DNA of 41,935 bases, taken from positions 1-41,935 of IMG/VR virus record IMGVR_UViG_3300025671_000144. One strand, given 5' to 3'. Positions 32,800 through 40,140 of the stretch are shown in pieces. This DNA is from a virus. How positions within the stretch are numbered: the stretch's first letter is position 1; each line of letters opens with the position of its first letter. Under the pieces are notes generated by a model. That model ran no database searches. It was given only the letters and a program-made list of their open reading frames with translations, and had not been told where the DNA came from. A program made the position numbers and the translations under genes.

Positions 32800-33174
32800 T
32801 TAGAATTCTTTTTCCCATAATTCTATTGCACTATCTTCCTTTCGCCTCTGTTCAAGTCGAGCATCCGAGCAGATGCTTTGAAACCAATCGATAGATGCAT
32901 CCATCTCTTTCTCATCTACTCCCCATCTATACGCATGGACACCATCAATTTCGACATAGTACACATAGGTGAATGGATTGGTGGTTCGTCCATTGCCTTG
33001 CAGATGCCTACCTACAACTACCTTGCGTTTGCCATGCCACGGAAGATTTATCCATCCTTCAACCCTCTGGGCATAGTCATCTATGAAATCGTCATCGCTG
33101 ATCCACTTTACATCTTTCAGCTTTGATGCGAATCCCTTTTTGAATTCGCTATCATCGAATGATACTTGATTCAT
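32800..33174 (-). CDS. Hypothetical protein
   Basis: A 124-residue protein starting MNQVSFDDSEFKKGFASKLK. The frame is open for 45 codons upstream, but that part reads through the tRNA-like element, so the ATG at 33174 is chosen. The middle is beta-rich (FTYVYYVEIDGVHAYRWG) and the end helical with Arg and Glu. Function unknown. It is the first gene left of the tRNA-like element. Confidence 0.55.
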   Translation of the reverse strand: MNQVSFDDSEFKKGFASKLKDVKWISDDDFIDDYAQRVEGWINLPWHGKRKVVVGRHLQGNGRTTNPFTYVYYVEIDGVHAYRWGVDEKEMDASIDWFQSICSDARLEQRRKEDSAIELWEKEF

Positions 33175-33195
33175 GTTTATTCGGTTTTGATTAGT

Positions 33196-33313
33196 TCGTG
33201 TCGGGGGAATCGAACCCCCAAATGACAAGGACACCGCTGATTGGCGTATGCCCCTTTTGCACTCCTTAGAGCGAACCGATTCGGTTATTCTGTCATCGTA
33301 ACCATACACACGA
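33196..33313 (-). ncRNA. tRNA-like element with a perfect T-arm, longer than a normal tRNA
   Basis: On the minus strand GGGGG-TTCGATT-CCCCC is a perfect T-arm with a canonical 7-base T-loop, directly followed by GACACGA. Its partner TCGTGT lies 118 bases upstream. Between them are a second paired segment (ATGACA with TGTCAT) and a small hairpin AACCG-AAT-CGGTT. A normal tRNA has about 75-90 bases, and no convincing anticodon arm was found, so this is either a tRNA carrying an insertion, a degenerate tRNA, or a tRNA-like structure. No encoded CCA is seen. Confidence 0.4.
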
Positions 33314-33337
33314 CCATTGGCAACGCTACATTATTGT

Positions 33338-33384
33338 GGCGTACTCTCAAGATGTCAATAGACATCCTTTCAAGAGCGTACCGA
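33338..33384. other. Long imperfect hairpin in a 315-base stretch without a gene
   Basis: GATGTC-AATA-GACATC forms a perfect inner hairpin. It is flanked by GTACTCT on the left and AGAGCGTAC on the right, which pair with a small bulge. No T-run follows directly, so it is not a standard terminator. The rest of 33314-33564 holds nothing recognisable. Confidence 0.45.
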
Positions 33385-33564
33385 TTTTAGATATGCGCTA
33401 CCAAAATTGGGATGTGCTTTTTTGTTGTGTTGTGTGTTGCCCACAAATGCGTCCGTCTTTCGTTAACCCAAAACCGTTGTTCGTATTTCGTCAAACCGAA
33501 CGGACATAGTAGTGGGTGCGGAACTTTGCATCTGTGTTGATGTGGCGGTGTTTTGCACATTCCC

Positions 33565-33595
33565 AATAAAAAGCCCCACACAATTTGCATGGGGC
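33565..33595 (-). terminator. Terminator after the gene at 33616
   Basis: On the minus strand GCCCCA and TGGGGC form a 6-bp stem around an 11-base loop, followed by TTTTTATT. It lies 20 bases beyond the stop of the leftward gene, so that gene may be its own unit, separated from the small-gene operon. Confidence 0.75.
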
Positions 33596-33615
33596 GAGGA
33601 TCACTGGTTTTTTTT

Positions 33616-34017
33616 TTACTCGTCAGTATCGAGCGTTGCGAACTCAGCCATCACGCCAAGCGCACAGAGGATGATTTCTTTCATCTCTGTTTTGGTGGGC
33701 AATTTCTTGCCCGACTTCGCCTTGATGAAGAATCCAATCTGACGAGCGAGGAAGTCGTTACACTTGACCACTTGTTCGCCATTATTGTACTCAAAGTAGA
33801 GAGCCTTGGAAGGCGAGAAACTCATGCGCTTCCCTACTTTTTCGAGCCGCTCGCACCAAGTACGCAATCTCAACAGCTTGTTGGCTGTCATCGCTGCGAA
33901 CTTTTCGGAGTCGAACTCGGATAGTGTTGTGCCGTCACCGATAGCGTACTGCACATTGAATGTATCGACAATCTCACCTTGTGATTTGCCGATTTGATAG
34001 AACCGAATTGATGCCAT
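33616..34017 (-). CDS. Hypothetical early protein
   Basis: A 133-residue protein starting MASIRFYQIGKSQGEIVDTF. It has a helical basic centre (ANKLLRLRTWCERLEKVGKR), then a beta hairpin and an alpha end (PTKTEMKEIILCALGVMAEF). It is the first protein gene of the leftward side, directly after the hub, and has its own terminator, so it may be an immediate-early protein. No known DNA-binding motif is clear. Family not recognised. Confidence 0.55.
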   Translation of the reverse strand: MASIRFYQIGKSQGEIVDTFNVQYAIGDGTTLSEFDSEKFAAMTANKLLRLRTWCERLEKVGKRMSFSPSKALYFEYNNGEQVVKCNDFLARQIGFFIKAKSGKKLPTKTEMKEIILCALGVMAEFATLDTDE

Positions 34018-34058
34018 GATTTTTCTTTTTAGGCGTTAGACTTCGGGTTAAAGGTTCG

Positions 34059-34113
34059 TTATTATGAAGGGATTCGAACCCTCGTAATGGCGCACCATAG
34101 CACCTCATAATAA
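34059..34113 (-). ncRNA. Minimal tRNA-like element (acceptor stem + one arm + T-arm)
   Basis: On the minus strand TTATTATG and CATAATAA form an 8-bp acceptor-like stem. Directly next to the 3' strand is a canonical T-arm GAGGG-TTCGAAT-CCCTT. Only 22 bases remain for the rest; they form one 5-bp hairpin, GGTGC-TATGGT-GCGCC. The D-arm is missing and total length is 55 bases, shorter than any normal bacterial tRNA. Pairing of both stems is unlikely by chance. It may be a tRNA mimic, a decayed tRNA gene or an RNA element used by the phage. Confidence 0.5.
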
Positions 34114-34139
34114 AAAAGGGGGTACGGATTCGCACCCCC
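34112..34139 (-). terminator. Strong terminator upstream of the minimal tRNA-like element
   Basis: On the minus strand GGGGGT-(10 bases)-ACCCCC is followed by six T residues. The loop holds GCGAATCC, itself similar to a T-loop, so this may be a converted tRNA 3' end. It would stop leftward transcription coming out of the repeat hub, or attenuate it before the gene at 34017. Confidence 0.7.
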
Positions 34140-34689
34140 TTGGATTTGCCTTTTTATAGATGTATTGCCCTACCTATTCGCTAACGTGATTTCCCTTACT
34201 GAATTTTGTCCGCTCTATGGCGCAGTGAAGGATTCTGACCGCTTGGAAATTCACGCATTGAATTGAATCTCTTTGAAAGATTCCCGCAGTGGGTATTTTC
34301 GTCCGACAAGCTATGGCTATCAATCAGACGTACTTTTCCCCCATCTTTGGGTTTCGATTTTTGACCGATGGGACGAATCAGAACGCACGTTCCTATCGCA
34401 GTCCCATTACTCGGGTTGATTCGCACCCATCCTATGGTGGATGGTATACGCTGCTTACACTAACGCCGATAGCAGACATCGACACGGGTATATATCGTCT
34501 TCCCCGCACCCCGCAGCCAACACATAGGAATGTTATGTCTTCCCATGAACCATGCGCATACTATTACCTTCAGCGCATTCGTTGACCGATTCAGCACTCA
34601 CCTTCTTAAGGGATATGTGCCTTGCTTATATGTGTTGTTCCGTTACTCTTATACGTTCATCATTTTCAACAGTACAAACATCCGACACG
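34140..34689. other. Non-coding stretch with tRNA-like fragments
   Basis: No reading frame here has normal phage codon style or a recognisable product. Short motifs recur: CTATGG at 34213, 34309 and 34432 (also at 34093 on the other strand), and GATTC-type T-loop pieces near 34230, 34418 and 34590. No complete tRNA cloverleaf was found by eye. The stretch may hold decayed tRNA genes or structured RNA. Confidence 0.4.
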
Positions 34690-34729
34690 AATGTTAACTG
34701 AACGTTAAGCCAATGTTACCAAATTGTTA
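34690..34729 (+). repeat. Four helically phased AAYGTTA-type heptamers
   Basis: AATGTTA (34690), AACGTTA (34701), AATGTTA (34712) and ATTGTTA (34723) are exactly 11 bases apart, so they lie on the same face of the helix. Such phased short sites are typical of binding sites for an initiator or regulator. Confidence 0.6.
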
Positions 34730-34740
34730 AGTTTGTAAAA

Positions 34741-34797
34741 GCCTGGGTTTCAAGCACTTACGCCTAACTGCCTGAAAATCAAGCATTTAGCCTTATA
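34741..34797 (+). repeat. Imperfect 29-bp tandem repeat
   Basis: Two copies start at 34741 and 34770. Both begin GCCTG and share TCAAGCA and TTA-GCCT in the same order. They lie directly between the phased heptamers and the first 20-bp palindrome, and are followed by a TATATATAATGG A/T-rich stretch. Confidence 0.55.
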
Positions 34798-34842
34798 TAT
34801 ATAATGGATGTTAATAAAATCAAATTTTTGACATATGCAAGT

Positions 34843-34862
34843 TTGTAAGAATATTCCCACAA
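34843..34862 (+). repeat. Isolated copy of the 20-bp palindrome
   Basis: TTGTAAGAATATTCCCACAA matches the array consensus except for one C in the right half-site. It lies 226 bases left of the main array and next to the tandem repeat and A/T-rich stretch. Confidence 0.7.
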
Positions 34863-35068
34863 TCGTAACTACTTGATTCTCAGCGACTTCCGTTCTGGCG
34901 GCATATCTTTTTTTTTGAATACCCCACCACCATAGAAAGCCAAAAGCGCAGCAAATCGCATCCTATGGAGTCATGTCACAGCGATGACATACGCAACATT
35001 TGAAATGTTAAAATCTGGTTTTTTATGTTAAAGTTTATCCATGAAGGGAAAATCTGACAAAAAATAAT

Positions 35069-35360
35069 TTGTAGGACATCTCTTACAAAATACTTGGGTG
35101 GGATTGTTGTAGTACTTTTCCTACAAACCACCAACGACAAAAAAATGTAAGAAAATTCCTACACCCAGAAATTTGTAGTATTTTTCCTACACAAATAAAA
35201 TTGTCAGACAATTCCTACAAAAGCTTTCGATGTGAAAATTGTAGGAATATTCCTACGATCTCAGGCTTGTAATACTTTTCCTACAAATCAAAACGCTAAA
35301 AGTTTGTAAGAAAATTCCTACAAAAGCAAGGGCATGGGTTTTGTAATACAATTCCTACAT
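35069..35360 (+). repeat. Array of nine 20-bp palindromes (iteron-like)
   Basis: Nine 20-base units start at 35069, 35107, 35145, 35173, 35201, 35239, 35267, 35304 and 35341. The ideal form is TTGTAGGAATATTCCTACAA (unit at 35239 differs by one base); the right half TTCCTACA is the most conserved and the left half TTGTA varies after five bases. Steps are 38, 38, 28, 28, 38, 28, 37 and 37 bases, that is 28 or about one helical turn more. Spacers of 8 or 17-18 bases differ in sequence. The array lies in the hub between leftward and rightward genes and is a candidate replication origin, operator set or partition site. Confidence 0.85.
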
Positions 35361-35684
35361 CGATTTTTGGGCGGCGGCTAAATATATAATCCCACCCCTT
35401 CACATTTCTCACTCCTTCATATGTTGTAGAAAAACCAAAAGCAAGATTTTGGCTTAAAAAGAGTCTGTACAAAGCCCCAGGGAGTTTGAAAGCTTACAGA
35501 TTCCCCATAAACAAAGAGAATTTACCGCAAAAAAAAGAATATAAGCCCTCCAAATCCTCACTTTGCACCCAATGCGAGCAATACTTTTGAATGATAATCT
35601 TGCGGAGGGGGAATGTAGACCCCTTGCAACACGATAGACACTCGATATGTGGAGGTAATGCTTAGTGCATTCAGATTACTTGGG
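35361..35684. other. Non-coding spacer right of the array
   Basis: No plausible gene was found. It is A/T-rich near the array (AAATATATAAT at about 35380) and holds several A-runs. On the minus strand it would be the first transcribed part from the promoter at 35685-35715. Confidence 0.4.
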
Positions 35685-35715
35685 CAAAGGTAGGGGTTAT
35701 TTATGAGAAAGTCAA
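35685..35715 (-). promoter_or_regulatory. Strong leftward promoter, TTG-N20-TACCTTTG
   Basis: On the minus strand TTG (35715-35713), 20 spacer bases and TACCTTTGC (35692-35684) match both Bacteroidetes boxes with ideal spacing. It reads leftward through the palindrome array towards the early genes. The first protein gene in that direction starts only at 34017, so the transcript has a leader of more than 1.6 kb unless it is processed or stopped at 34139. Confidence 0.75.
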
Positions 35716-35743
35716 GGGGGAGGTGTAGAAATCATTGATTTAG

Positions 35744-35751
35744 TATTTTTG
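35744..35751 (+). promoter_or_regulatory. -7-like element TATTTTTG for the rightward unit
   Basis: TATTTTTG fits TAnnTTTG and ends 18 bases before the ATG at 35770. No TTG lies 19-21 bases upstream, so strength is doubtful. It is back-to-back with the leftward promoter at 35685-35715. Confidence 0.45.
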
Positions 35752-35769
35752 TGGCTGTAAATAACTCTA

Positions 35770-36201
35770 ATGCAGGGGCGTTACCCAAACAACATGATTG
35801 TAAGCCTTAACCGATGGGACTTCTTCGATGAGCAGACGATTGGCAGTTTGATGATGGATGGAGAGATATTCTGCTACACGCTGGAGCTTCCTTGGAGAGA
35901 GAACAGGAAAAACATAAGCTGTATTCCTATTGGTGAGTATGAAGTGGAGAGGCGTACAAGTGAGAAGTATGGGGAGCATTTCCACATATTAGATGTGCCT
36001 GACAGGAGCTATATTCTGATACATTCGGGTAATTTTCACAACCAGATACGGGGGTGTGTGCTTGTAGGGGAGGAGTTGGCTGACATTAACAAAGATGGAT
36101 TGCCAGATGTAACGAACAGTAAGAAGACAATGAAGATGTTGCTGGACAGATTACCAGAGACGTTCACGCTTCGTATTAGGGAATTTAAAGAGAGAGGGTG
36201 A
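35770..36201 (+). CDS. DUF5675 family protein
   Basis: A 143-residue protein. The sequence runs TIGSLMMDGEIFCYTLELPW (23-42), then CIPIGEYEVERR (51-62), HILDVPDRSYILIHSGN (72-88) and RGCVLVGEELAD (94-105), the order of the phage DUF5675 family (cysteine in CYTLE, IPxGxY, ILIHxGN, GCxLVG). It looks like an L,D-transpeptidase-type beta fold, and the HxGN...GC pair could be catalytic, but the family has no proven activity known to me. It may act on the cell wall at lysis or entry. An ATG 8 codons downstream is an alternative start. Confidence 0.7.
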   Translation: MQGRYPNNMIVSLNRWDFFDEQTIGSLMMDGEIFCYTLELPWRENRKNISCIPIGEYEVERRTSEKYGEHFHILDVPDRSYILIHSGNFHNQIRGCVLVGEELADINKDGLPDVTNSKKTMKMLLDRLPETFTLRIREFKERG

Positions 36202-36428
36202 TGGCAAGCAGAAGCAAACAATACTACGACAAGAATCCAAAGGCAAAAAAGAAGAAGCTGAAATACGATTCCGAGTATCAGGACAATGACGAGCGTAGGG
36301 CATATCAAAGAGAACTGAAAAGGAAGAGGTATAGAGCTGCCAAGAGGGGGATGAAGATAGAGGGGCTTGACTACGACCACGCAACAAGGAGGTTTATTCC
36401 CCAATCACTTAACAGAGCTAAGAAATGA
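36201..36428 (+). CDS. Small basic protein, unknown
   Basis: A 75-residue Lys/Arg-rich protein (SKQYYDKNPKAKKKKLKYDS; RELKRKRYRAAKRG) ending DYDHATRRFIPQSLNRAKK. I recall similar short proteins with a final DYDHxTxxFxxxSxNR from other phages, without known function. The very basic helix suggests binding to nucleic acid. The start overlaps the preceding stop as TGATG (GTG one codon upstream is an alternative) and its stop overlaps the fibre start as ATGA. Confidence 0.55.
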   Translation: MASRSKQYYDKNPKAKKKKLKYDSEYQDNDERRAYQRELKRKRYRAAKRGMKIEGLDYDHATRRFIPQSLNRAKK

Positions 36429-39400
36429 AATTAGGACTTGGACTTGATGTAAGAAAGGCATCAGCACCAGCTTTCAAGGGACTCCTTGATAAATTCACGG
36501 GAGCTGTAGCAGCATATTCCACAAGGAAGCTGACAGCCTCTCAGCCAAACACCCTCCCTGCTGACTACGGGGATGGAGCTGCTGCCGCCTATTCATTGAG
36601 GAAAGTGAAGGCTTCGTATTCAGGAAACTGCATTGACGTAAGGAGAAGCTCAGACGACACAACGTCCTCTATAGGATTCTCAGGGAATGAGCTTGACACC
36701 ACGGCTCTGACCACTTTTGTTGGGGCGCAGAATCTTATCTACCCAAGTGAAGACTTTGGTGGTGCATCGTGGACGAAGCAAACGGGCATAACGGCAACCT
36801 CTAACACTTCGGAAACAACTGACCCGTTTGGGGGGAGTGGTGCAGCTAAAATTGTCAGCACCGATGCAACAAAGGGCTTTTACATTGGTGGATTGATTTT
36901 CCCCACTTCGAGCGATTTGATTCGTTCCATCTACCTCAAAGGGGCAGTCGGTGGAGAAACTGTAACCCTTAAAGACCCTTCGGGATATGGAGACTCTACT
37001 GTCGTGACATTAACAACTGAATGGCAGAGATTTACCCACTCAACAAGTGCGGGAATTACTGACGCCCAAGGCATTTTTGTGGATAACATACCTGTGGGGA
37101 CGATTTACGCATTTGGGGCGCAATGTAACGAAGGCACAACTGCCGCAACTTACAACAAGACAACCACGGGCATCGGAGGAGACGGATTCGTCACCAAGTG
37201 GTATGACCAGTCAGGGAATGAGAATGATGCTACGCAAGGCACTGACAACGACCAACCTCAGATTGTTGATGCTGGCTCTACCATCCTTGAGAATGGGAAG
37301 CCTGCTATTCAGTTTGATGGGGTGGATGATTACTTTACGGGAGCAGCAAAGACTACGATAAACAACACGGCTATTTTTGCCGTTATTAAATCCGACTCCA
37401 ATACACAAGATGCAACATTTATTCAAAACACGTTAGATGGCAGCAACCTTGTTGCTCTTGGGCTTGGTGGTCTTGGGACAAACAATGAAATCGGCTCGCG
37501 ATTGAATGTAGGTGGCTCAACTATTGACAATCCAGGAGATAGCACATTCACGGCAACAGACCAAACGCTTGTGTCCTTCCTTGCAGACAATACCGCAGCG
37601 CAAATGTTTGTCGATGGAACAGAAGAAACAGATTCGGTAAGCTGCCGAGCTTCTAATTTAGGAACAGCCATAGGAGCGAGGGGAGACGGTTTATTTCCAT
37701 TTGACGGAGCAATTCAAGAAATCATTCTCTACGATTCCGACCAATCAGACAACCGCCAAGACATTGAGTGGAACATAAACAACCACTACAACATTTACAC
37801 AGACTCTTGGGACAAGCAGTCTGCCATGGAGGTGAGGAGAGCCATAGACAACGAGACAACGAACATTGGCTTTGTTGGAAAGGACTTGGACACAACAGCC
37901 CTTGAGACATTTGCTACAGAGTCCTCTCCAGTTCTTGATGACTACACAGGAGCAGCAGCAGCTTATTCTCTAAGAAAAGTACGGAGTGCATACACGGGCA
38001 GTGCTGTTAGGGTGCGGAGGTCTTCAGACGATGAGCTTCAAGACATTGGCTTCGATGCTAACGGGGACTTGGACACCACGGCTCTGACCACTTTTGTGAA
38101 TGAGGATGTGAACACCTACTCTTCTGATTTTTCATCAGGCATTGATGGGTTGATTGAATCACGAGTAACCGCATCGAGTGTGGATGGTATAAGTGACGGG
38201 ACAACCTCAAAAGATGATGTGCTTCAATCAGTTCTGACAAGTGGTTCAAATACTCATTATATATATAAAAACGGAACTTTTGACCTTTCCAATACTTACG
38301 ATGTTTCCTTTGAGTACTACATACCAAGTGTAAGACCTGACGGAGTAACACCCCAAACAATAGATGGAATTGTAGTTCGGACAGGAACGGGGTCAGATGG
38401 TGCATATCCATTTAGTGTTCTTGATAGTTGGGAATCTGAAACAATTCAGAATTGGAGTCCAAGCACAAGCAATTTACTTTTGTTTGCAGCAGCCGTAGGT
38501 GAATTTATTGGCAGTATTGATGCCGATGGAGATGTGTATTACCTCAAAAACATTGTAGTCACCCAAACAACCGCAGACGGAGCGGTTACAACTTGGTACG
38601 ACCAAAGCGGCAACGGCAACGATGCGACCAACTCCACCGAATCCGAGCAGCCTCTGATTGTGGACGGGGGGACATTGGTAGAGGAGAACGGCAAAGCGGC
38701 TATTGATTTCGATTACAACTCTTCCAATAATTTAAGCGCATCGCCTACGGATTGGAGCTTTGTAACAAGCTCGAACACTTCCATTTTTATGGTGATGAAT
38801 TTGAACCAATACAATACCCCTCGTTCTGTTCTTTACAATATCTCAGGCGATGAGGTAAGTAGCGGACAAGGGGACAGCTTAGTGAGTATGGCGCGAAGCA
38901 ACCAGTTGAGAATTGGATATTACGACAAGAGTGCTGGCAGTTGGACACCTACCCCAGATGGCTTTGGGGTCGGAATAGATGGATTTGCAGCTCAACAGAA
39001 TTTAATTAGTTCTATTTACAACTCTTCGGGTGCTTTGGATAGCTATGCAAACAACACTATTTCAGGCAGCATTACTTCAAACCCCGAAGGTTCTATAACT
39101 GCAAACAAGTTCTTCATCGGCTCAAATTCGTCAGGCACGAACCCTATGGACGGCAACTTGCAGGAGTTCATAATTTTCAACTCTGACGAAACGAGCAACC
39201 GCACGGGCATCGAGGGGAACATCGGGCGTTACTACAACATTGATGGTTTTAGAGATGTGTTTGTCACCAAGTGGTATGACCAATCTGGAAACTTCAACCA
39301 TGCCGAAAACAGCACCGACACACAGCAGCCTCAGATTGTGGACGGGGGCAGTGTGATTACAGAGGGAACAACGCCAAAGGCGGCTCTTGACTTTGATGGG

Positions 39401-39898
39401 GTGGATGATTTACTCGACATTGGGCAGTCAATTGACCTTTATAGCTTGGCTTCCGAGTGGTCTATTTTTATGGATACTAAAATTCAAGACTATTCATTAC
39501 AATCATTCCAAAACGCAATAACAAACGATAGTTCTAATTCAAGTCCAGACGTACCTATGCGTATAATGTTTAGAGATGACAATAACTTATACTTTACAGT
39601 AAATGGTACAACTACGACAGAAACACTTGCTTCAGCAACACAAAGAAGTTTAATTGGTTGTATCAAAAGAAGTAGTGATGTAGTTATAAGTATCAACGGC
39701 TCATCTACGACTGGCACAAAAGGTTCAATAGATTTTACGAGTGGGTTAGAAAACACAGTTATTGGGAATTCTCCAAATGGCACATCTCGTCCAGCTAAAC
39801 TTAAAACTGCTGAATTAATAATCTACGATTCCGACCAAAGCACCAACCGAACGGACATAGAAAGCAACATAAACAAACACTTCAAAATCTACGAATAA
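36425..39898 (+). CDS. Modular tail fibre / receptor-binding protein with LamG-like domains
   Basis: A 1157-residue protein made of repeated blocks. The helper block AAAYSLRKV + VRRSSDD + LDTTALTTFV occurs at about 55-100 and again at 515-560, with partial copies at 20-40 and 465-500. The block WYDQSGN + Q-rich turn + FDGVDD occurs three times, near 258, 721 and 948, each followed by a concanavalin-like beta sandwich ending in IIYDSDQSxNR. Such lectin-like sandwiches bind glycans, so this is probably the fibre that finds the host. Identical DNA at 36694-36719 and 38072-38097 shows recent duplication. Stretches near 38.1-38.55 kb and 39.4-39.85 kb are more A/T-rich, as if exchanged. Confidence 0.75.
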   Translation: MKLGLGLDVRKASAPAFKGLLDKFTGAVAAYSTRKLTASQPNTLPADYGDGAAAAYSLRKVKASYSGNCIDVRRSSDDTTSSIGFSGNELDTTALTTFVGAQNLIYPSEDFGGASWTKQTGITATSNTSETTDPFGGSGAAKIVSTDATKGFYIGGLIFPTSSDLIRSIYLKGAVGGETVTLKDPSGYGDSTVVTLTTEWQRFTHSTSAGITDAQGIFVDNIPVGTIYAFGAQCNEGTTAATYNKTTTGIGGDGFVTKWYDQSGNENDATQGTDNDQPQIVDAGSTILENGKPAIQFDGVDDYFTGAAKTTINNTAIFAVIKSDSNTQDATFIQNTLDGSNLVALGLGGLGTNNEIGSRLNVGGSTIDNPGDSTFTATDQTLVSFLADNTAAQMFVDGTEETDSVSCRASNLGTAIGARGDGLFPFDGAIQEIILYDSDQSDNRQDIEWNINNHYNIYTDSWDKQSAMEVRRAIDNETTNIGFVGKDLDTTALETFATESSPVLDDYTGAAAAYSLRKVRSAYTGSAVRVRRSSDDELQDIGFDANGDLDTTALTTFVNEDVNTYSSDFSSGIDGLIESRVTASSVDGISDGTTSKDDVLQSVLTSGSNTHYIYKNGTFDLSNTYDVSFEYYIPSVRPDGVTPQTIDGIVVRTGTGSDGAYPFSVLDSWESETIQNWSPSTSNLLLFAAAVGEFIGSIDADGDVYYLKNIVVTQTTADGAVTTWYDQSGNGNDATNSTESEQPLIVDGGTLVEENGKAAIDFDYNSSNNLSASPTDWSFVTSSNTSIFMVMNLNQYNTPRSVLYNISGDEVSSGQGDSLVSMARSNQLRIGYYDKSAGSWTPTPDGFGVGIDGFAAQQNLISSIYNSSGALDSYANNTISGSITSNPEGSITANKFFIGSNSSGTNPMDGNLQEFIIFNSDETSNRTGIEGNIGRYYNIDGFRDVFVTKWYDQSGNFNHAENSTDTQQPQIVDGGSVITEGTTPKAALDFDGVDDLLDIGQSIDLYSLASEWSIFMDTKIQDYSLQSFQNAITNDSSNSSPDVPMRIMFRDDNNLYFTVNGTTTTETLASATQRSLIGCIKRSSDVVISINGSSTTGTKGSIDFTSGLENTVIGNSPNGTSRPAKLKTAELIIYDSDQSTNRTDIESNINKHFKIYE

Positions 39899-40140
39899 TG
39901 AGAACACGCACATACTACATCGGCACAGAGGAAGAGTGCATCGCATACGACCAGAAGGTGACAGCCACCAAGAACTATGACGGGGTGTCAACGAAAAACT
40001 GGGCAAACCCAAAGCCACACCCTACGGACGAATACTTTGCCATCGTAGCCTGTGGGGGTGTAGAGCCTGACGAGGAGAGCAGCCTTCAGTTTGTTGAGGC
40101 ACTCGGAGAGGACTGGTTTGCTACTGAGGAGCTTCCGTAG
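39898..40140 (+). CDS. Small fibre-associated protein
   Basis: An 80-residue protein starting MRTRTYYIGTEEECIAYDQK. It has TATKNYDG, WANPKPHPTDEYFAIVAC and an acidic C-terminus. It follows the fibre by a one-base overlap (TAATG). Small proteins of this form are common right after glycan-binding fibres in Bacteroidetes phages, as far as I remember, and could be fibre tips or folding helpers. Its last 20 bases overlap the convergent gene ending at 40121. Confidence 0.55.
   Translation: MRTRTYYIGTEEECIAYDQKVTATKNYDGVSTKNWANPKPHPTDEYFAIVACGGVEPDEESSLQFVEALGEDWFATEELP

Noticed and set aside
33196-34140. Ordinary tRNA genes
   Set aside because: T-arms are good, but no complete cloverleaf with anticodon arm of normal length was found by eye; reported as tRNA-like only.
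34196-34426. Open frame of 76 codons on the minus strand in the hub
   Set aside because: Reads like translated tRNA-like sequence and lacks a start context.
34289-34585. Open frame of 98 codons on the plus strand in the hub
   Set aside because: Codon style unlike neighbours, crosses tRNA-like pieces, no leader and no recognisable protein pattern.
35069-35360. CRISPR-like look of the repeat array
   Set aside because: Repeats are only 20 bases, imperfect and palindromic; spacers are 8 or 17-18 bases; no cas gene is present.
37078-37086. Perfect DnaA box (TGTGGATAA)
   Set aside because: It lies alone inside the fibre gene; a single 9-mer in 42 kb is not surprising.
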